Source: Bryobacterales bacterium
GTDB taxonomy: Bacteria > Acidobacteriota > Terriglobia > Bryobacterales > Bryobacteraceae
Direction of reading: 5' to 3'
DNA: 64,000 nucleotides
NCBI GenBank assembly: GCA_003164035.1
Contig: PLRS01000155.1
Span: 10,987 to 74,986 of the forward strand
Made by a program: the position numbers and the translations under genes. Positions 8,917 to 17,621 of this stretch are shown here, in pieces; the first letter of the stretch is position 1; every line of letters begins with the position of its first letter. The notes under the pieces are model-generated. The model ran no database searches, was not told the origin of the DNA, and saw only the letters and a program-made list of their open reading frames with translations.

Positions 8917-9924
8917 ATGGCGGCGAAACGCGCTCTGATTACCGGTATCACCGGGCAGGACGGATCTTACCTCTCGGAGCTGCTTCTCGACAAAGGTTAC
9001 GAAGTACACGGCATCGTGCGCCGCGTGGCGCTCGAGGATCCGGAGAACCGCCTCCGCCGGCTCGCCGGCATTCGCGACCGCATCCAGTTCCACGCGGCCT
9101 CGCTCGAAAGCTACGCCAGCCTGCACCAGGTGGTCGACAAAGTGCGTCCCGACGAATGCTATCACCTGGCCGCCCAGAGTTTCGTCAGTTATTCGTTCGA
9201 CGACGAATTCTCCACCCTGCAGACCAATATCAACGGCACCCATTACCTGCTATCCACCCTCAAGAACCTGGCTCCCCAATGCCATTTTTACTTTTCCGGA
9301 TCGAGCGAGATGTTCGGCAAGGCCGAGCACGTTCCGCAGAATGAGCGTACTCCGTTTCACCCCCGCTCCACTTACGGAATCAGCAAGGTGGCGGGCTTCG
9401 AGCTGACGCGGAATTATCGCGAAGCGTATGGCATGCACGCTTCGAGCGGCATCATGTTCAACCACGAATCCCCGCGGCGCGGCTACGAATTCGTCACCCG
9501 CAAGATTACCTCCGGCGCGGCGCGAATCGCGGCTGGCAAAGCCGATAAGCTCGCCTTGGGCAACCTGGACGCCAAGCGCGACTGGGGCCACGCCAAGGAG
9601 TATGTTCGGGCCATGTGGCAAATGTTGCAGCAGCCCGAACCCGACGATTATGTCGTCGCCACCGGCGAAACCCATTCCGTCCGCGAGTTCGTCGAGCTGG
9701 CTTTCCGCCTCGCCGGTCTGGATTACCGGAAATATGTGACCACCGATCCGCAGTTGTACCGCCCGGCGGAAGTGAACATTCTGCAAGGCGACGCTTCCAA
9801 AGCGCTACGCGTCTTCGGATGGAAATTTCAGACCGGGTTTGAAGGAATTGTGCGCGAGATGGTGGCCAACGATTGCCGCGCGCTGGGCGTCGAAATCGGC
9901 GACCGGCCTGATCTGCTGCCGTGA
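8917..9924 (+). CDS. gmd: GDP-mannose 4,6-dehydratase
   Basis: The enzyme converts GDP-D-mannose to GDP-4-keto-6-deoxy-mannose, the precursor of GDP-fucose, GDP-rhamnose and related sugars. This is an extended SDR: the Rossmann motif GITGQDGSY at residues 10-18 binds NADP, Y153 and K157 form the YxxxK pair, and S129 with E131 in SGSSEMFG complete the dehydratase site. NHESPRRG at ~182 is typical of Gmd. It has 335 residues. The usual partners (GDP-fucose synthase or rmd) are not adjacent. It may feed the glycosyltransferases elsewhere in the window. Confidence 0.93.
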   Translation: MAAKRALITGITGQDGSYLSELLLDKGYEVHGIVRRVALEDPENRLRRLAGIRDRIQFHAASLESYASLHQVVDKVRPDECYHLAAQSFVSYSFDDEFSTLQTNINGTHYLLSTLKNLAPQCHFYFSGSSEMFGKAEHVPQNERTPFHPRSTYGISKVAGFELTRNYREAYGMHASSGIMFNHESPRRGYEFVTRKITSGAARIAAGKADKLALGNLDAKRDWGHAKEYVRAMWQMLQQPEPDDYVVATGETHSVREFVELAFRLAGLDYRKYVTTDPQLYRPAEVNILQGDASKALRVFGWKFQTGFEGIVREMVANDCRALGVEIGDRPDLLP

Positions 9925-9937
9925 GCGCACGATCCTT

Positions 9938-9969
9938 CGGCGGGGCAGTCGGTTCCGCCTGGCAGCCGA
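9938..9969. repeat. GGTTCCGCC-core hairpin of the GTGGGRCA set, diverged
   Basis: CGGGGCAGTCGGTTCCGCC followed by TGGCAGCC resembles the perfect hairpin at 27053-27080 but with mismatches. It lies in the gmd 3' region, 13 nt after the stop. Confidence 0.5.
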
Positions 9970-10015
9970 TTCTTACGTTACCGAACTTTCGAAGCGCTGT
10001 ACTAACATAGCCTCC

Positions 10016-11155
10016 GTGGACCCAATCCTTCGTCACCTCCAGCGCCAGCGGGAATCTTTCATCGCTCTACTGGCCGCGCTCGTGGAAGTGGAGTCGCCGT
10101 CGGGCGATGCCGCCGCGGTCGGCCGTTTCGTGGAACTCGTCTCCGATACGCTGGCCCCGCTGGGCCGCGTTCGCAAGCACGCCGGCGGCATGTTCGGCCC
10201 GCACCTGACCTGTGAAATGCGTCTGCCCGGGCGCCGCAAAAACGGGCAGGTGCTGGTGCTGGGGCACAGCGATACGGTCTGGCCGCTGGGCACGCTGCGG
10301 AGCATGCCGTTTCGCCGCGCCCGCGGCCGTCTGTGGGGGCCGGGCGTGCTCGATATGAAAGCCGGCATCGCGTCGTTTGTCTTTGCCGTCCGCGCGCTCG
10401 CGGAGCTGGATATTCCGGTGCCTTCGCGCGTCCTGCTGCAGCTCAATTCGGACGAAGAGGTGGGCAGCCCAAGCTCTCGCGCCCTCACCGAATCGAACGC
10501 CCGCTTGAGCCGCGCCGTGCTGGTTCTGGAGCCCGGCACCGGCCTCGCCGGCAAGCTCAAGACCGCGCGCAAAGGCGTGGGCGTGTTCACCGTCGCGGTG
10601 CATGGCAAGGCCGCGCACGCGGGCGTCGATTTTTCGGCCGGCGCCAGCGCCATATTGGAACTGGCGCGCCAGCTCGAGCGTATCGCCGGCTTCACCAATC
10701 TGGCGCGCGGCATCACGGTGAATCCCGGTGTGATTGCCGGCGGAACGCGCTCCAACGTAATTGCCGAATCCGCCCATGCCGAAGTCGACGTGCGCGTGCC
10801 GCGCCTGGGCGATGCCGCTTCCCTCGAGCGCAAGTTCCACCGTCTCGCCGCTTTCGACAAGCGCTGCCGCATCCAGGTGAGCGGCGGCTTGAACCGTCCC
10901 CCCATGGAGCGCACGCCGGGCACCGTGCGCCTGTTTCGGCTGGCGCAAAAGCTGGGGTCCGAAATGGGAGTGACGGTGGAGGAGTCGCACACCGGCGGCG
11001 GCTCCGACGGCAACTTCACCGCGGCGATGGGGGTCCCGACCTTGGACGGTCTGGGAGCGGCCGGCGAGGGTGCGCACGCCGCCAACGAGAGCATCCTGAT
11101 GAACCGCATCGCCGACCGCACCGCCCTGCTGGCCAAGCTCCTGGCTGGCGTTTGA
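10016..11155 (+). CDS. M20 family metallopeptidase (glutamate carboxypeptidase-like)
   Basis: This is a di-zinc amidohydrolase of the CPG2/ArgE/DapE group; the substrate is unknown but the subfamily removes C-terminal glutamate or splits N-acyl amino acids. With a GTG start the ligands are H84 and D86 (LVLGHSDTVW), D113 (LWGPGVLDMKAG), the E147-E148 pair (NSDEEVGS), E172 (VLEPG) and a late His in HAANESI. The dimerisation lid lies in the middle (KGVGVFTVAVHGKAAHAG). It has 379 residues, no signal peptide. The upstream in-frame extension crosses the gmd end and a repeat and is not family-like. Confidence 0.88.
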   Translation: MDPILRHLQRQRESFIALLAALVEVESPSGDAAAVGRFVELVSDTLAPLGRVRKHAGGMFGPHLTCEMRLPGRRKNGQVLVLGHSDTVWPLGTLRSMPFRRARGRLWGPGVLDMKAGIASFVFAVRALAELDIPVPSRVLLQLNSDEEVGSPSSRALTESNARLSRAVLVLEPGTGLAGKLKTARKGVGVFTVAVHGKAAHAGVDFSAGASAILELARQLERIAGFTNLARGITVNPGVIAGGTRSNVIAESAHAEVDVRVPRLGDAASLERKFHRLAAFDKRCRIQVSGGLNRPPMERTPGTVRLFRLAQKLGSEMGVTVEESHTGGGSDGNFTAAMGVPTLDGLGAAGEGAHAANESILMNRIADRTALLAKLLAGV

Positions 11156-11204
11156 GTTGCCGGCGCCGGCCCGGCAGTATTTCTGAACCCCGTAAATGAG
11201 GGTA

Positions 11205-11234
11205 TTGGCAACCACGATAAAGTGGTGCTAAACT
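11205..11234 (+). promoter_or_regulatory. candidate sigma-70-type promoter with palindrome in the spacer
   Basis: TTGGCA at 11205-11210 and TAAACT at 11229-11234 are spaced by 18 bp. The spacer contains the inverted repeat ACCAC-GATAAA-GTGGT (11211-11226), placed where a repressor would block polymerase. AGGAG at 11241-11245 then gives a good ribosome binding site for the ATG at 11252. Confidence 0.45.
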
Positions 11235-11251
11235 CCGTTTAGGAGTTGCTT

Positions 11252-11596
11252 ATGGTTAAGAAAATTGTCCTGATCTTTGCCGTCCTGGCGATCGCAGTGT
11301 CGGTCGCGGGAACTCTGCCCACCGGGCATTCCAATTACAAGATCACCCTGTTCCGGCCCGCCGTGCTCAATGGCACCGAATTCAAAGCGGGCGACTGCGT
11401 CCTCAGCCTCGACATGGTGGATTCCAAAGCCACCCTCACGCAAGGCAAGGTGTCGGTCGTTGTACCGGCCAAAATCGAAAGCGCGGACCAGAAATTCGAT
11501 ATCACCGCGGTGCGGTTGACACGCGATGGAGACAAACAGAACATCAGCGAAATCGAAGTCGGCGGCACCAAGACCAAAGTTACGCTGAATCCGTAA
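11252..11596 (+). CDS. small exported protein of unknown function
   Basis: The protein has 114 residues. A hydrophobic N-terminal segment (KKIVLIFAVLAIAVSVAG) is a Sec signal peptide or membrane anchor. The mature part is a compact beta-rich domain opening TGHSNYKITLFRPAVLNG. Proteins of this look are common and multi-copy in acidobacteria and are annotated as hypothetical. The start is set by an AGGAG site 6 nt upstream. It has its own candidate promoter. The converging GT gene ends about 95 bp downstream; a 7-bp hairpin CGCCATG/CATGGCG lies at 11608-11626. Confidence 0.75.
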   Translation: MVKKIVLIFAVLAIAVSVAGTLPTGHSNYKITLFRPAVLNGTEFKAGDCVLSLDMVDSKATLTQGKVSVVVPAKIESADQKFDITAVRLTRDGDKQNISEIEVGGTKTKVTLNP

Positions 11597-11692
11597 AAGT
11601 AGCGAATCGCCATGCTCTCCATGGCGGATGAAGATTGCCTCAGGGGCTTGTGCTCGGGGGCCGGGAAAATCCGGTCCCCGGGCCGACCTATC

Positions 11693-12967
11693 TCATTTTC
11701 CCAAGAAACCCGCGATCAGCCACAGATTCCGCAGTTGCCGGTATCCCAAGCCTTCCAGCATGGCCGCGGCAAATAGCTTCACCAGTTCGCTCGGATCCGA
11801 CGCTTCATACTGAGCCAGTTCCCGCAGCACCACGGCCGCCATCGATACCAGCGCTCCCGTCCCCAACGTGGCCATAAGCACCAGCCTGATCGCCGTGCCG
11901 CTGGCGTGACCCGTGAACACCGCCGCCGCCAACACCAGATAGGCGCCGGTTTCGATCACCGGCAGCAGCAGCCTCCAGCCCACCAAACCAGGCAGAACCC
12001 ATCCCATTCCACCCAACCCTTCCATGCGCACCGCGTGCGCCAGCGCGTGCTGATCGCGGCTGACCGTGCGATGCAATTCCGCTACGCTCCGCGGCGAGCG
12101 GCAGTAGCCGACCGGATCCGGCACCAGCGCCACGTGCGCCGGTTTGCCGGCGGCCGGCCGACGCTTCCGCACCGCCAGGACTGTATCGAGCGAACCGTCG
12201 CGAAAGCCGCCGGCTTCCTCGATCGCATCCTTGCGCACCAGCAACGCGCTGCCTGGAAACGGCCCCAGCCGGTCCCATCCGGCGGCCGCGGCCGCGCGTC
12301 CCAGCCAGATCCGGATCTCTTCCAACCCCCAAAAGCGGGCCGGCCAGGATTCGCCGAGCGGGCCCGGACCGCCTCCGCAAACCGCCACCGTGCCGGCCGG
12401 ATCCTCCAGCATGGGCCGGATGAGGGTGAGCAGCGCATCCTGCGGGAACTCGCTGGCCGGGTCGAACAGCGCCAGCAGGGGCGACTGGGCCGCATTCGCC
12501 GCCGCGTTCCAGGCCTCCGACGGCCTCCCGCCTTCGGTTTCCACCACCACCATCCGCACCGGATCGAGCGATTGATAGACGGCGCGAACCTTGGCGGACG
12601 CGAGCGTTCCTCCCACGCGCGAGGAGCGCCGCAGGCGAAATTCGCTGGACCACGTCTCCCTCTCCGCCTCGTCCGGGTTCTCCAGCACCAGCACCGTTTC
12701 CGAGCGGCCGAAATCCAGGCACAGCAGCCGGCGCACAAAAGCCCGCGCGGCCGGCGACGCGTCGCGGCAGACCGCCAGTACCGACACCGCCGGCACCAGC
12801 GGGGATTTCAGCAGCACGTTGCCGCTCTCGTCCGGATTGCGCCGCCGCAACCGCCGCAACACCATACAGCCCTTGAGGAGGATCCCAAAAGCCGCCACCC
12901 CGGCCAGTGTCAGCACCAATGCAGCCGCGGTCAGGACGGTGGCTGCCCAGTCCGCGGGCGGGTTCAT
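11693..12967 (-). CDS. membrane-bound family 2-like glycosyltransferase, degenerate catalytic core
   Basis: The protein has 424 residues: an N-terminal membrane helix (10-32), a cytoplasmic GT-A-like domain (55-310) and two C-terminal membrane helices (about 320-385), the plan of PgaC/IcaA-type polysaccharide synthases. VLENPDEAERETW and LFDPASEFPQDAL occupy the places of the nucleotide-binding and DxD motifs, and SRDQHALAHA sits where QxxRW is expected, so the key residues look substituted. It may be a pseudo-synthase or a divergent enzyme. Its start overlaps the HEAT-repeat gene stop by 4 bp (ATGA), placing it last in a regulator-HEAT-GT operon. Confidence 0.75.
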   Translation of the reverse strand: MNPPADWAATVLTAAALVLTLAGVAAFGILLKGCMVLRRLRRRNPDESGNVLLKSPLVPAVSVLAVCRDASPAARAFVRRLLCLDFGRSETVLVLENPDEAERETWSSEFRLRRSSRVGGTLASAKVRAVYQSLDPVRMVVVETEGGRPSEAWNAAANAAQSPLLALFDPASEFPQDALLTLIRPMLEDPAGTVAVCGGGPGPLGESWPARFWGLEEIRIWLGRAAAAAGWDRLGPFPGSALLVRKDAIEEAGGFRDGSLDTVLAVRKRRPAAGKPAHVALVPDPVGYCRSPRSVAELHRTVSRDQHALAHAVRMEGLGGMGWVLPGLVGWRLLLPVIETGAYLVLAAAVFTGHASGTAIRLVLMATLGTGALVSMAAVVLRELAQYEASDPSELVKLFAAAMLEGLGYRQLRNLWLIAGFLGK

Positions 12968-14043
12968 CCGAGCCTCGCTCCGTGTGCGAACCGTTCCAGG
13001 GCTTCGGCGGCCGCCGCGGCCGTGGCTTCGTTTTCGCTGGACGCCAGATCGCTCAACGCGCTCAGTCCCATGGGAGGCAACTCGGCCAGGGCCGCCGCCG
13101 CCGCGCGCAGTTGCCCGGCGTTCCCCAGCCTCATGCCGCGAGCCAGCAGCGGAATGGCATTGGCCAGTTTCATGCGCGCCGCGGCGTGGGCGGCGGCACA
13201 GAACACTTCCGGCTGGGCGGCGTCGCGGAGGGAATCGAGGATGGCCGCTTCATGATCCGCCGACGGCGGAAGCAGCGGCGCCAGACCCAATGCGCTCGCC
13301 CGGATGCGCGCGTCCCGGTGCTCCAGCAAACGGTGCAGGTCTTCGAAGGGCAGGGCCCGCTCCCAGGCAACCAGCAACTGCAGCGCCACCAGCGTCCGCT
13401 CCGGGTCTTTTCCGTTCAGCTCCCGGGGAATCGCGCCCTCGCAGAGCGCGAGCGCCCGGCGGCGCAACTCTTCGGTGAGGCGGATCCGCGAGAGCAGGTT
13501 GTTCTCCATCGCCATGGCGAAGACCCGTTCGAATTGTTCCGGAACCTCCGAATGCAGCACGGCGCGCGCCGCGGCCACCCGCACCTCCCGGTCGGCGTCG
13601 TCCAAGGCCAGCAGGGGAATCTCGCCGCTCAGCCGCCGGCACGGCTCGAACGAAGTCACAAACGCCAGGCCCTTGAACGCTCTGCGCCGCTCCATCGGTT
13701 CGCGCGAACGCGTGTCGTGAACCCAGCCCTGCACCAGCCCCAGGCCGATCGCGGCCTCGCACAACCGGTCGCGGGCGGCGCCGGCCACCTTCCCTTCGAA
13801 TTCCGTCAGCACCCGGCCGGCGGCGGCGTGGTCCGGCCCCACCAGCTTACGAATCTGCTCCACGTTGTCGCTGCCCGCGATGCTCTCGATCAGCAACTGG
13901 CGAATCCGCGGCTCGATCTCCGCCTCGCGCCGTTTCCGCGTCCGGGATTTCGCGGCCCGGGCCAGCGACACACCGAACATCCCCGCCACCCATAGCGCGT
14001 AGAAGCCCAGCAGGGCGGAGACGATGCGCAGAGCGGCGGTCAT
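12964..14043 (-). CDS. membrane-anchored HEAT-repeat protein
   Basis: There are 359 residues with one N-terminal membrane helix (5-27) followed by basic KSRTRKRREAE and then alpha-alpha repeats of about 30-35 residues to the end. Recurring units such as DADREVRVAAARAVL and HRDARIRASALGLAPLL are HEAT-like. Such proteins act as protein-binding scaffolds. It overlaps the upstream regulator stop (ATGA) and the downstream GT start (ATGA), so the three products are probably made in fixed ratio. HEAT-repeat proteins beside family-2 synthases and response regulators occur in exopolysaccharide loci of other bacteria (family knowledge); a scaffold role here is inference. Confidence 0.8.
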   Translation of the reverse strand: MTAALRIVSALLGFYALWVAGMFGVSLARAAKSRTRKRREAEIEPRIRQLLIESIAGSDNVEQIRKLVGPDHAAAGRVLTEFEGKVAGAARDRLCEAAIGLGLVQGWVHDTRSREPMERRRAFKGLAFVTSFEPCRRLSGEIPLLALDDADREVRVAAARAVLHSEVPEQFERVFAMAMENNLLSRIRLTEELRRRALALCEGAIPRELNGKDPERTLVALQLLVAWERALPFEDLHRLLEHRDARIRASALGLAPLLPPSADHEAAILDSLRDAAQPEVFCAAAHAAARMKLANAIPLLARGMRLGNAGQLRAAAAALAELPPMGLSALSDLASSENEATAAAAAEALERFAHGARLG

Positions 14044-15542
14044 CGCGAAGCGAGTCGTTTCAGACGGGCAACCAGTTCCATCGGGCTGAACGGCTTGACC
14101 ACGTAGTCGTCGGCTCCCAACGAAAAACCGCGAATGACGTCGCTTTCCTGCTGCCGCGCCGTCAGCAGCATCACGCGCACGGGTAGCGATTCCTTGCGCA
14201 ACGCCGCCAGCACTTCGTAGCCGTCCATCCCCGGCATGCTTACGTCCAAAACCGCGATATCGGGCTTGAGGCGGCGGATGGTTTCGAGCGCCGTCGTGCC
14301 GTCCGGCACGGTCTCGATATCGAAACCGAAGTTCTTTAGCGTGGTGCTCACCAGTGCCCGCACCGTGGGGTCGTCGTCGGCGATGACCACCCGCGCCCGC
14401 GCGCCTGTCCCCAGGGGAGATAACGGAATGGGCCGTGCGCCCCCGGCCGGCTTTTCGATCTGCGCCAGGCTCAACCGTACCAGCGCTTCCTCCGGCTGCC
14501 AGGCGTCCATCAGAAATTCCCGCGCCAGCGCTTGCACCTTCGGGTCCAACGCCAACAGGTGATCCCGGCTCCCCACCAGCACCACCGGCATCCGCTTCCA
14601 TACCGGCGCGCTCGCCTCCAGCCATGCGTCCGTATTCACTTCCGGCGCCACGAAGACTACTGCCAGGTCGGCCGATAGCGCCTCCTCGCCGGTGGGATTC
14701 GAACCCGCTTCGAAAAACGTCACCGTTCCATGGGCGCGCTCCAAAGCGATGCCCAGACGCTCCTCCTCGGCGGCGGGCAAACCCACGGCCGTGATCCGCT
14801 TCCCGGTAAACGCCTGCGAAACGTACTCCGGAATCGGCATATCGCGCGCCTCGCGCGGGCTGGAAAAAGCCAGTGCCAAGGCGGTAAGCGATTCCCGCAA
14901 CTGGGCGTTGTCCAGCGGCCGGTCCAGCAGAATCGCTTCCGCTTCCCGCGCCAGCCGGCTGATGGCCGTGTAGCCCAGCAGGCCCCCGGTTCCCACCCAC
15001 TGGTGAACCAGTTTGGCCGCGTCGTTGGCGCTGAAATGACCGTCCAGGTCCAGCAGCAGTTGGCGCGATTTCTCCCGGCCCTCGGCCAGAAAAACGCGCC
15101 GCAGCGCCTGCAGGTCCGCTTCGGGAATGGCCGCCACTTCACCCGCCGGCGGCGCCGCCGCGGCTTCGTTGCGCCGGGCCAGGTGCTCCCGCAACCGGCT
15201 GCCCAGCGTGCGCGTATCGATGGGCTTGGTGATGTAACCGTCGCAACCGGCGTCGATGGCCTTCTGCTCGTCGCCTTTCATGGCGAAAGCCGTCAGCGCC
15301 ACCACCACCAGGTCTTTCAGGTTCGGATCTTTGCGGATGCGCCGCGTCAACTCCAGGCCGTCCATCCCTGGAAGTTGGATATCGGTCAGCACCAGGTAGG
15401 GATGAAAACTTTTCAGTAGCTCCAGCGCCTCTTCCGCCGTAGTGGCGGTCATCACCTTGTATCCCTCGTTGACAAGCAGTATACGGGTGAGTTTCAGGTT
15501 TACCGGAGTATCGTCGACAACCAATATCGGCTCGCCAGCCAT
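14040..15542 (-). CDS. multi-domain response regulator: REC - Hpt-like - degenerate REC - REC
   Basis: The protein has 500 residues. The first receiver (1-120) has VVDD (D10, D11), phospho-acceptor D54 in TDIQLPGMDG, T84 and K106. Residues ~135-235 are helical with KLVHQWVGTGGLLG, where H180 sits as in histidine phosphotransfer domains. Residues ~245-365 look like a receiver without acidic pocket. The last receiver (~378-500) is intact (IADDDP, acceptor near D433 in LDVSMPGMDG, K483). There is no output domain, so it works through phosphotransfer or protein contact. The sensor kinase lies 44 bp upstream, and the HEAT gene overlaps its stop. Confidence 0.9.
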   Translation of the reverse strand: MAGEPILVVDDTPVNLKLTRILLVNEGYKVMTATTAEEALELLKSFHPYLVLTDIQLPGMDGLELTRRIRKDPNLKDLVVVALTAFAMKGDEQKAIDAGCDGYITKPIDTRTLGSRLREHLARRNEAAAAPPAGEVAAIPEADLQALRRVFLAEGREKSRQLLLDLDGHFSANDAAKLVHQWVGTGGLLGYTAISRLAREAEAILLDRPLDNAQLRESLTALALAFSSPREARDMPIPEYVSQAFTGKRITAVGLPAAEEERLGIALERAHGTVTFFEAGSNPTGEEALSADLAVVFVAPEVNTDAWLEASAPVWKRMPVVLVGSRDHLLALDPKVQALAREFLMDAWQPEEALVRLSLAQIEKPAGGARPIPLSPLGTGARARVVIADDDPTVRALVSTTLKNFGFDIETVPDGTTALETIRRLKPDIAVLDVSMPGMDGYEVLAALRKESLPVRVMLLTARQQESDVIRGFSLGADDYVVKPFSPMELVARLKRLASR

Positions 15543-15586
15543 GTTGAGTTTATTCTAGCTTAGGCCGTGCCCGCTGGATACAATTA

Positions 15587-17545
15587 CTAAGCGGCTGTAG
15601 TTATCCCTGTCGAACGATAATGTAATGGGAATATTGCAGAAAACACGCTCCCTTTGCCCGGCGTGCTGCGCACGGCGACGGTTCCACCCTGGGCCTCCAC
15701 GATGTGCCGCGTCAACGCCAGGCCCAGCCCGGTGCCTTGCCCCGCTTTCTTACTGTTGGGGATCTGCTGAAACTCCTGGAACAGGCGAGCCACTTCCTCG
15801 GCCGGAATGCCGATCCCGGTGTCTTCCACCTCCAGCCGAAAGGCGTCGTTGCCTTCCATCCCCACCCGCACCGTGACTACGCCCCCAGCCGGAGTGAACT
15901 TGACCGCGTTGGAAAGGTAGTTGTATAAAACCTGTTTGAATCGCGCCGGATCGAGAAATGCCGTCAGCCCCGGAATTACGTCCAGCACCAACTGCTGCCC
16001 GCCTTTTTCCGACAGCGGCCGGATCACGTCGCGCACTTCCTCCACCAGCAGAGTGATCTTCGAAATCTCCGGCCGGAATTCCATCTTGCCCGCCTCCACC
16101 TTGGCCAGATCCAGAATGTCGTTGATGAGCTGCAACAGGTGGCGCGCGCTCACCAGAATGTCGCTCAGACACTCCTTGTGATCTTCGGAAACTTCTCCCA
16201 CCCTGCCGTCGTAAAGAATTTCGGCAAAGCCGATGATGGCGTTCAGCGGCGTGCGCAGTTCGTGAGAGACGCCGGCCAGGAACCGTCCCTTGGCGGCCAC
16301 CGCGTTGCGCGCCGCTTCCAGAGCGTGGCCCAACTGCTCATTGCGATTGCGCAATTCCAGGGCGTATTGCTCCACTTTGCGCGCCGCCATGGCGGCGATG
16401 TTCCGCTCGGTGACGTCGGTCAGCGAGCGCAGCACCGCGGTTACATGCCCGTTATCGTCGCGGATGAACGTCTCCCGGATTTCCACCCCGATGCGGCTGC
16501 CGTCCTCCAGCAACAGGTCGCAGTTGAAGTTGCCGCCTTCTTCTCCGCGCGCGATCCGTTCGAGCATGGCGGCGCGGAAACTCTCCTGTTGATCGGGAGC
16601 CACGAAATCCCACGCGCGATAGCCCAGCAATTGGTCGGGAGCCGTCTTGAGCAGGTTGCTCACGGCCTGATTGAAACGCCGCACTACCCCCTCGCGATCG
16701 GTTTCCTCGTAAGGAATCGGAGCCTGATCGAAGAAATTGCGGTACCGGCTTTCGCTGTCGCGCATCTCTTTTTCGCGGCTGCGCAGCAGGTGCGAAGCTT
16801 CCTCCAGGCGCCGCGCCAGGTCGGCGATTTCGTCGGTTCCGCGAGGCAGTCCCTCCAGCGGCAAGCCGTGCGCCAGCCGCCGCGCGTTCTCCTCCAGAGC
16901 GCGCATCCGCCGCAACACGCGCCCGGCCAGCAGCAGGTGGATGAAGAGCGCCCCCATCGGTCCGCCTACGCCGCACACCACCACGATCCGGAACTGGCGC
17001 CGGCGCGTCTCGTCGCGCGCGGCTCTGGCGGCGGCCGATATCCGCTCCTGGGCGTCGGCCAGCCTCGCCAGCCGGGCCTCGACGTCGCCTACCACCCGAA
17101 TCTGGTTGCCCGACCCGGCTCCCGCCACGCGCTGCGCGAATAGAGACAGTGCCTGCGACGTCAGCCGGCGAATCCCGGCGGCGTCGGCGTCGTTCTCCCC
17201 CAGAAGCGCCCTCAGATCCGCCATCGCCCGGCCCGCTTCCCCGCGCGCCGCCGCATACGCCGCGCGATACGTCTCCTGGTGGGTCGCCGCGTAGGCATCG
17301 GCCGCGTTCTCTCCGTCCGCCAGCGCGCCGCGCAGCCGCAATACAGCCACCCGGACGTCGTAGGAGTGGCTCACCAGCGCTTCGGTATACCGCCCGTTCT
17401 CATCCGCCCAGTACACCGAAAACAACGCCACGAACAGCGCCGCGATCGGAAACGTGAGTACGGCGACACCCTGCGCCCGCAGGGAAACCCGAGTCCAGCG
17501 GGCCAGGCCGTCGTGCGGATCGCGTTTTTCTGCCGGCTTGGCCAT
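15587..17545 (-). CDS. sensor histidine kinase with periplasmic CHASE3-like, HAMP and PAS domains
   Basis: There are 652 residues. Two membrane helices (28-46 and 187-208) bracket a helical periplasmic sensor (47-186). A HAMP-like linker (209-260), a PAS domain (262-380), the dimerisation/phosphoacceptor domain with H428 (GVSHELRTPLNA) and a HATPase domain follow (N box LYNYLSNAVKF; VEDTGIGIP; GQGTGLGLAL). It is the first gene of the minus-strand set with the multi-receiver regulator, HEAT protein and GT. The gap to the regulator is 44 bp. The promoter region (17546-17621) is shared with the divergent Ser/Thr kinase. Confidence 0.93.
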   Translation of the reverse strand: MAKPAEKRDPHDGLARWTRVSLRAQGVAVLTFPIAALFVALFSVYWADENGRYTEALVSHSYDVRVAVLRLRGALADGENAADAYAATHQETYRAAYAAARGEAGRAMADLRALLGENDADAAGIRRLTSQALSLFAQRVAGAGSGNQIRVVGDVEARLARLADAQERISAAARAARDETRRRQFRIVVVCGVGGPMGALFIHLLLAGRVLRRMRALEENARRLAHGLPLEGLPRGTDEIADLARRLEEASHLLRSREKEMRDSESRYRNFFDQAPIPYEETDREGVVRRFNQAVSNLLKTAPDQLLGYRAWDFVAPDQQESFRAAMLERIARGEEGGNFNCDLLLEDGSRIGVEIRETFIRDDNGHVTAVLRSLTDVTERNIAAMAARKVEQYALELRNRNEQLGHALEAARNAVAAKGRFLAGVSHELRTPLNAIIGFAEILYDGRVGEVSEDHKECLSDILVSARHLLQLINDILDLAKVEAGKMEFRPEISKITLLVEEVRDVIRPLSEKGGQQLVLDVIPGLTAFLDPARFKQVLYNYLSNAVKFTPAGGVVTVRVGMEGNDAFRLEVEDTGIGIPAEEVARLFQEFQQIPNSKKAGQGTGLGLALTRHIVEAQGGTVAVRSTPGKGSVFSAIFPLHYRSTGITTAA

Positions 17546-17621
17546 TAATTGACCATTGTAAGATACCGCACACCAAACTCGCCCAGCCTTTCTCCGCTGG
17601 CTGTGCTATCTGTAGACAGTA

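Noticed and set aside
12964-15000. 678-codon minus frame extending the HEAT protein upstream
   Set aside because: The upstream part is a frame-shifted reading of the response regulator; the ATG at 14043 with the ATGA overlap gives the natural N-terminus with a membrane helix.
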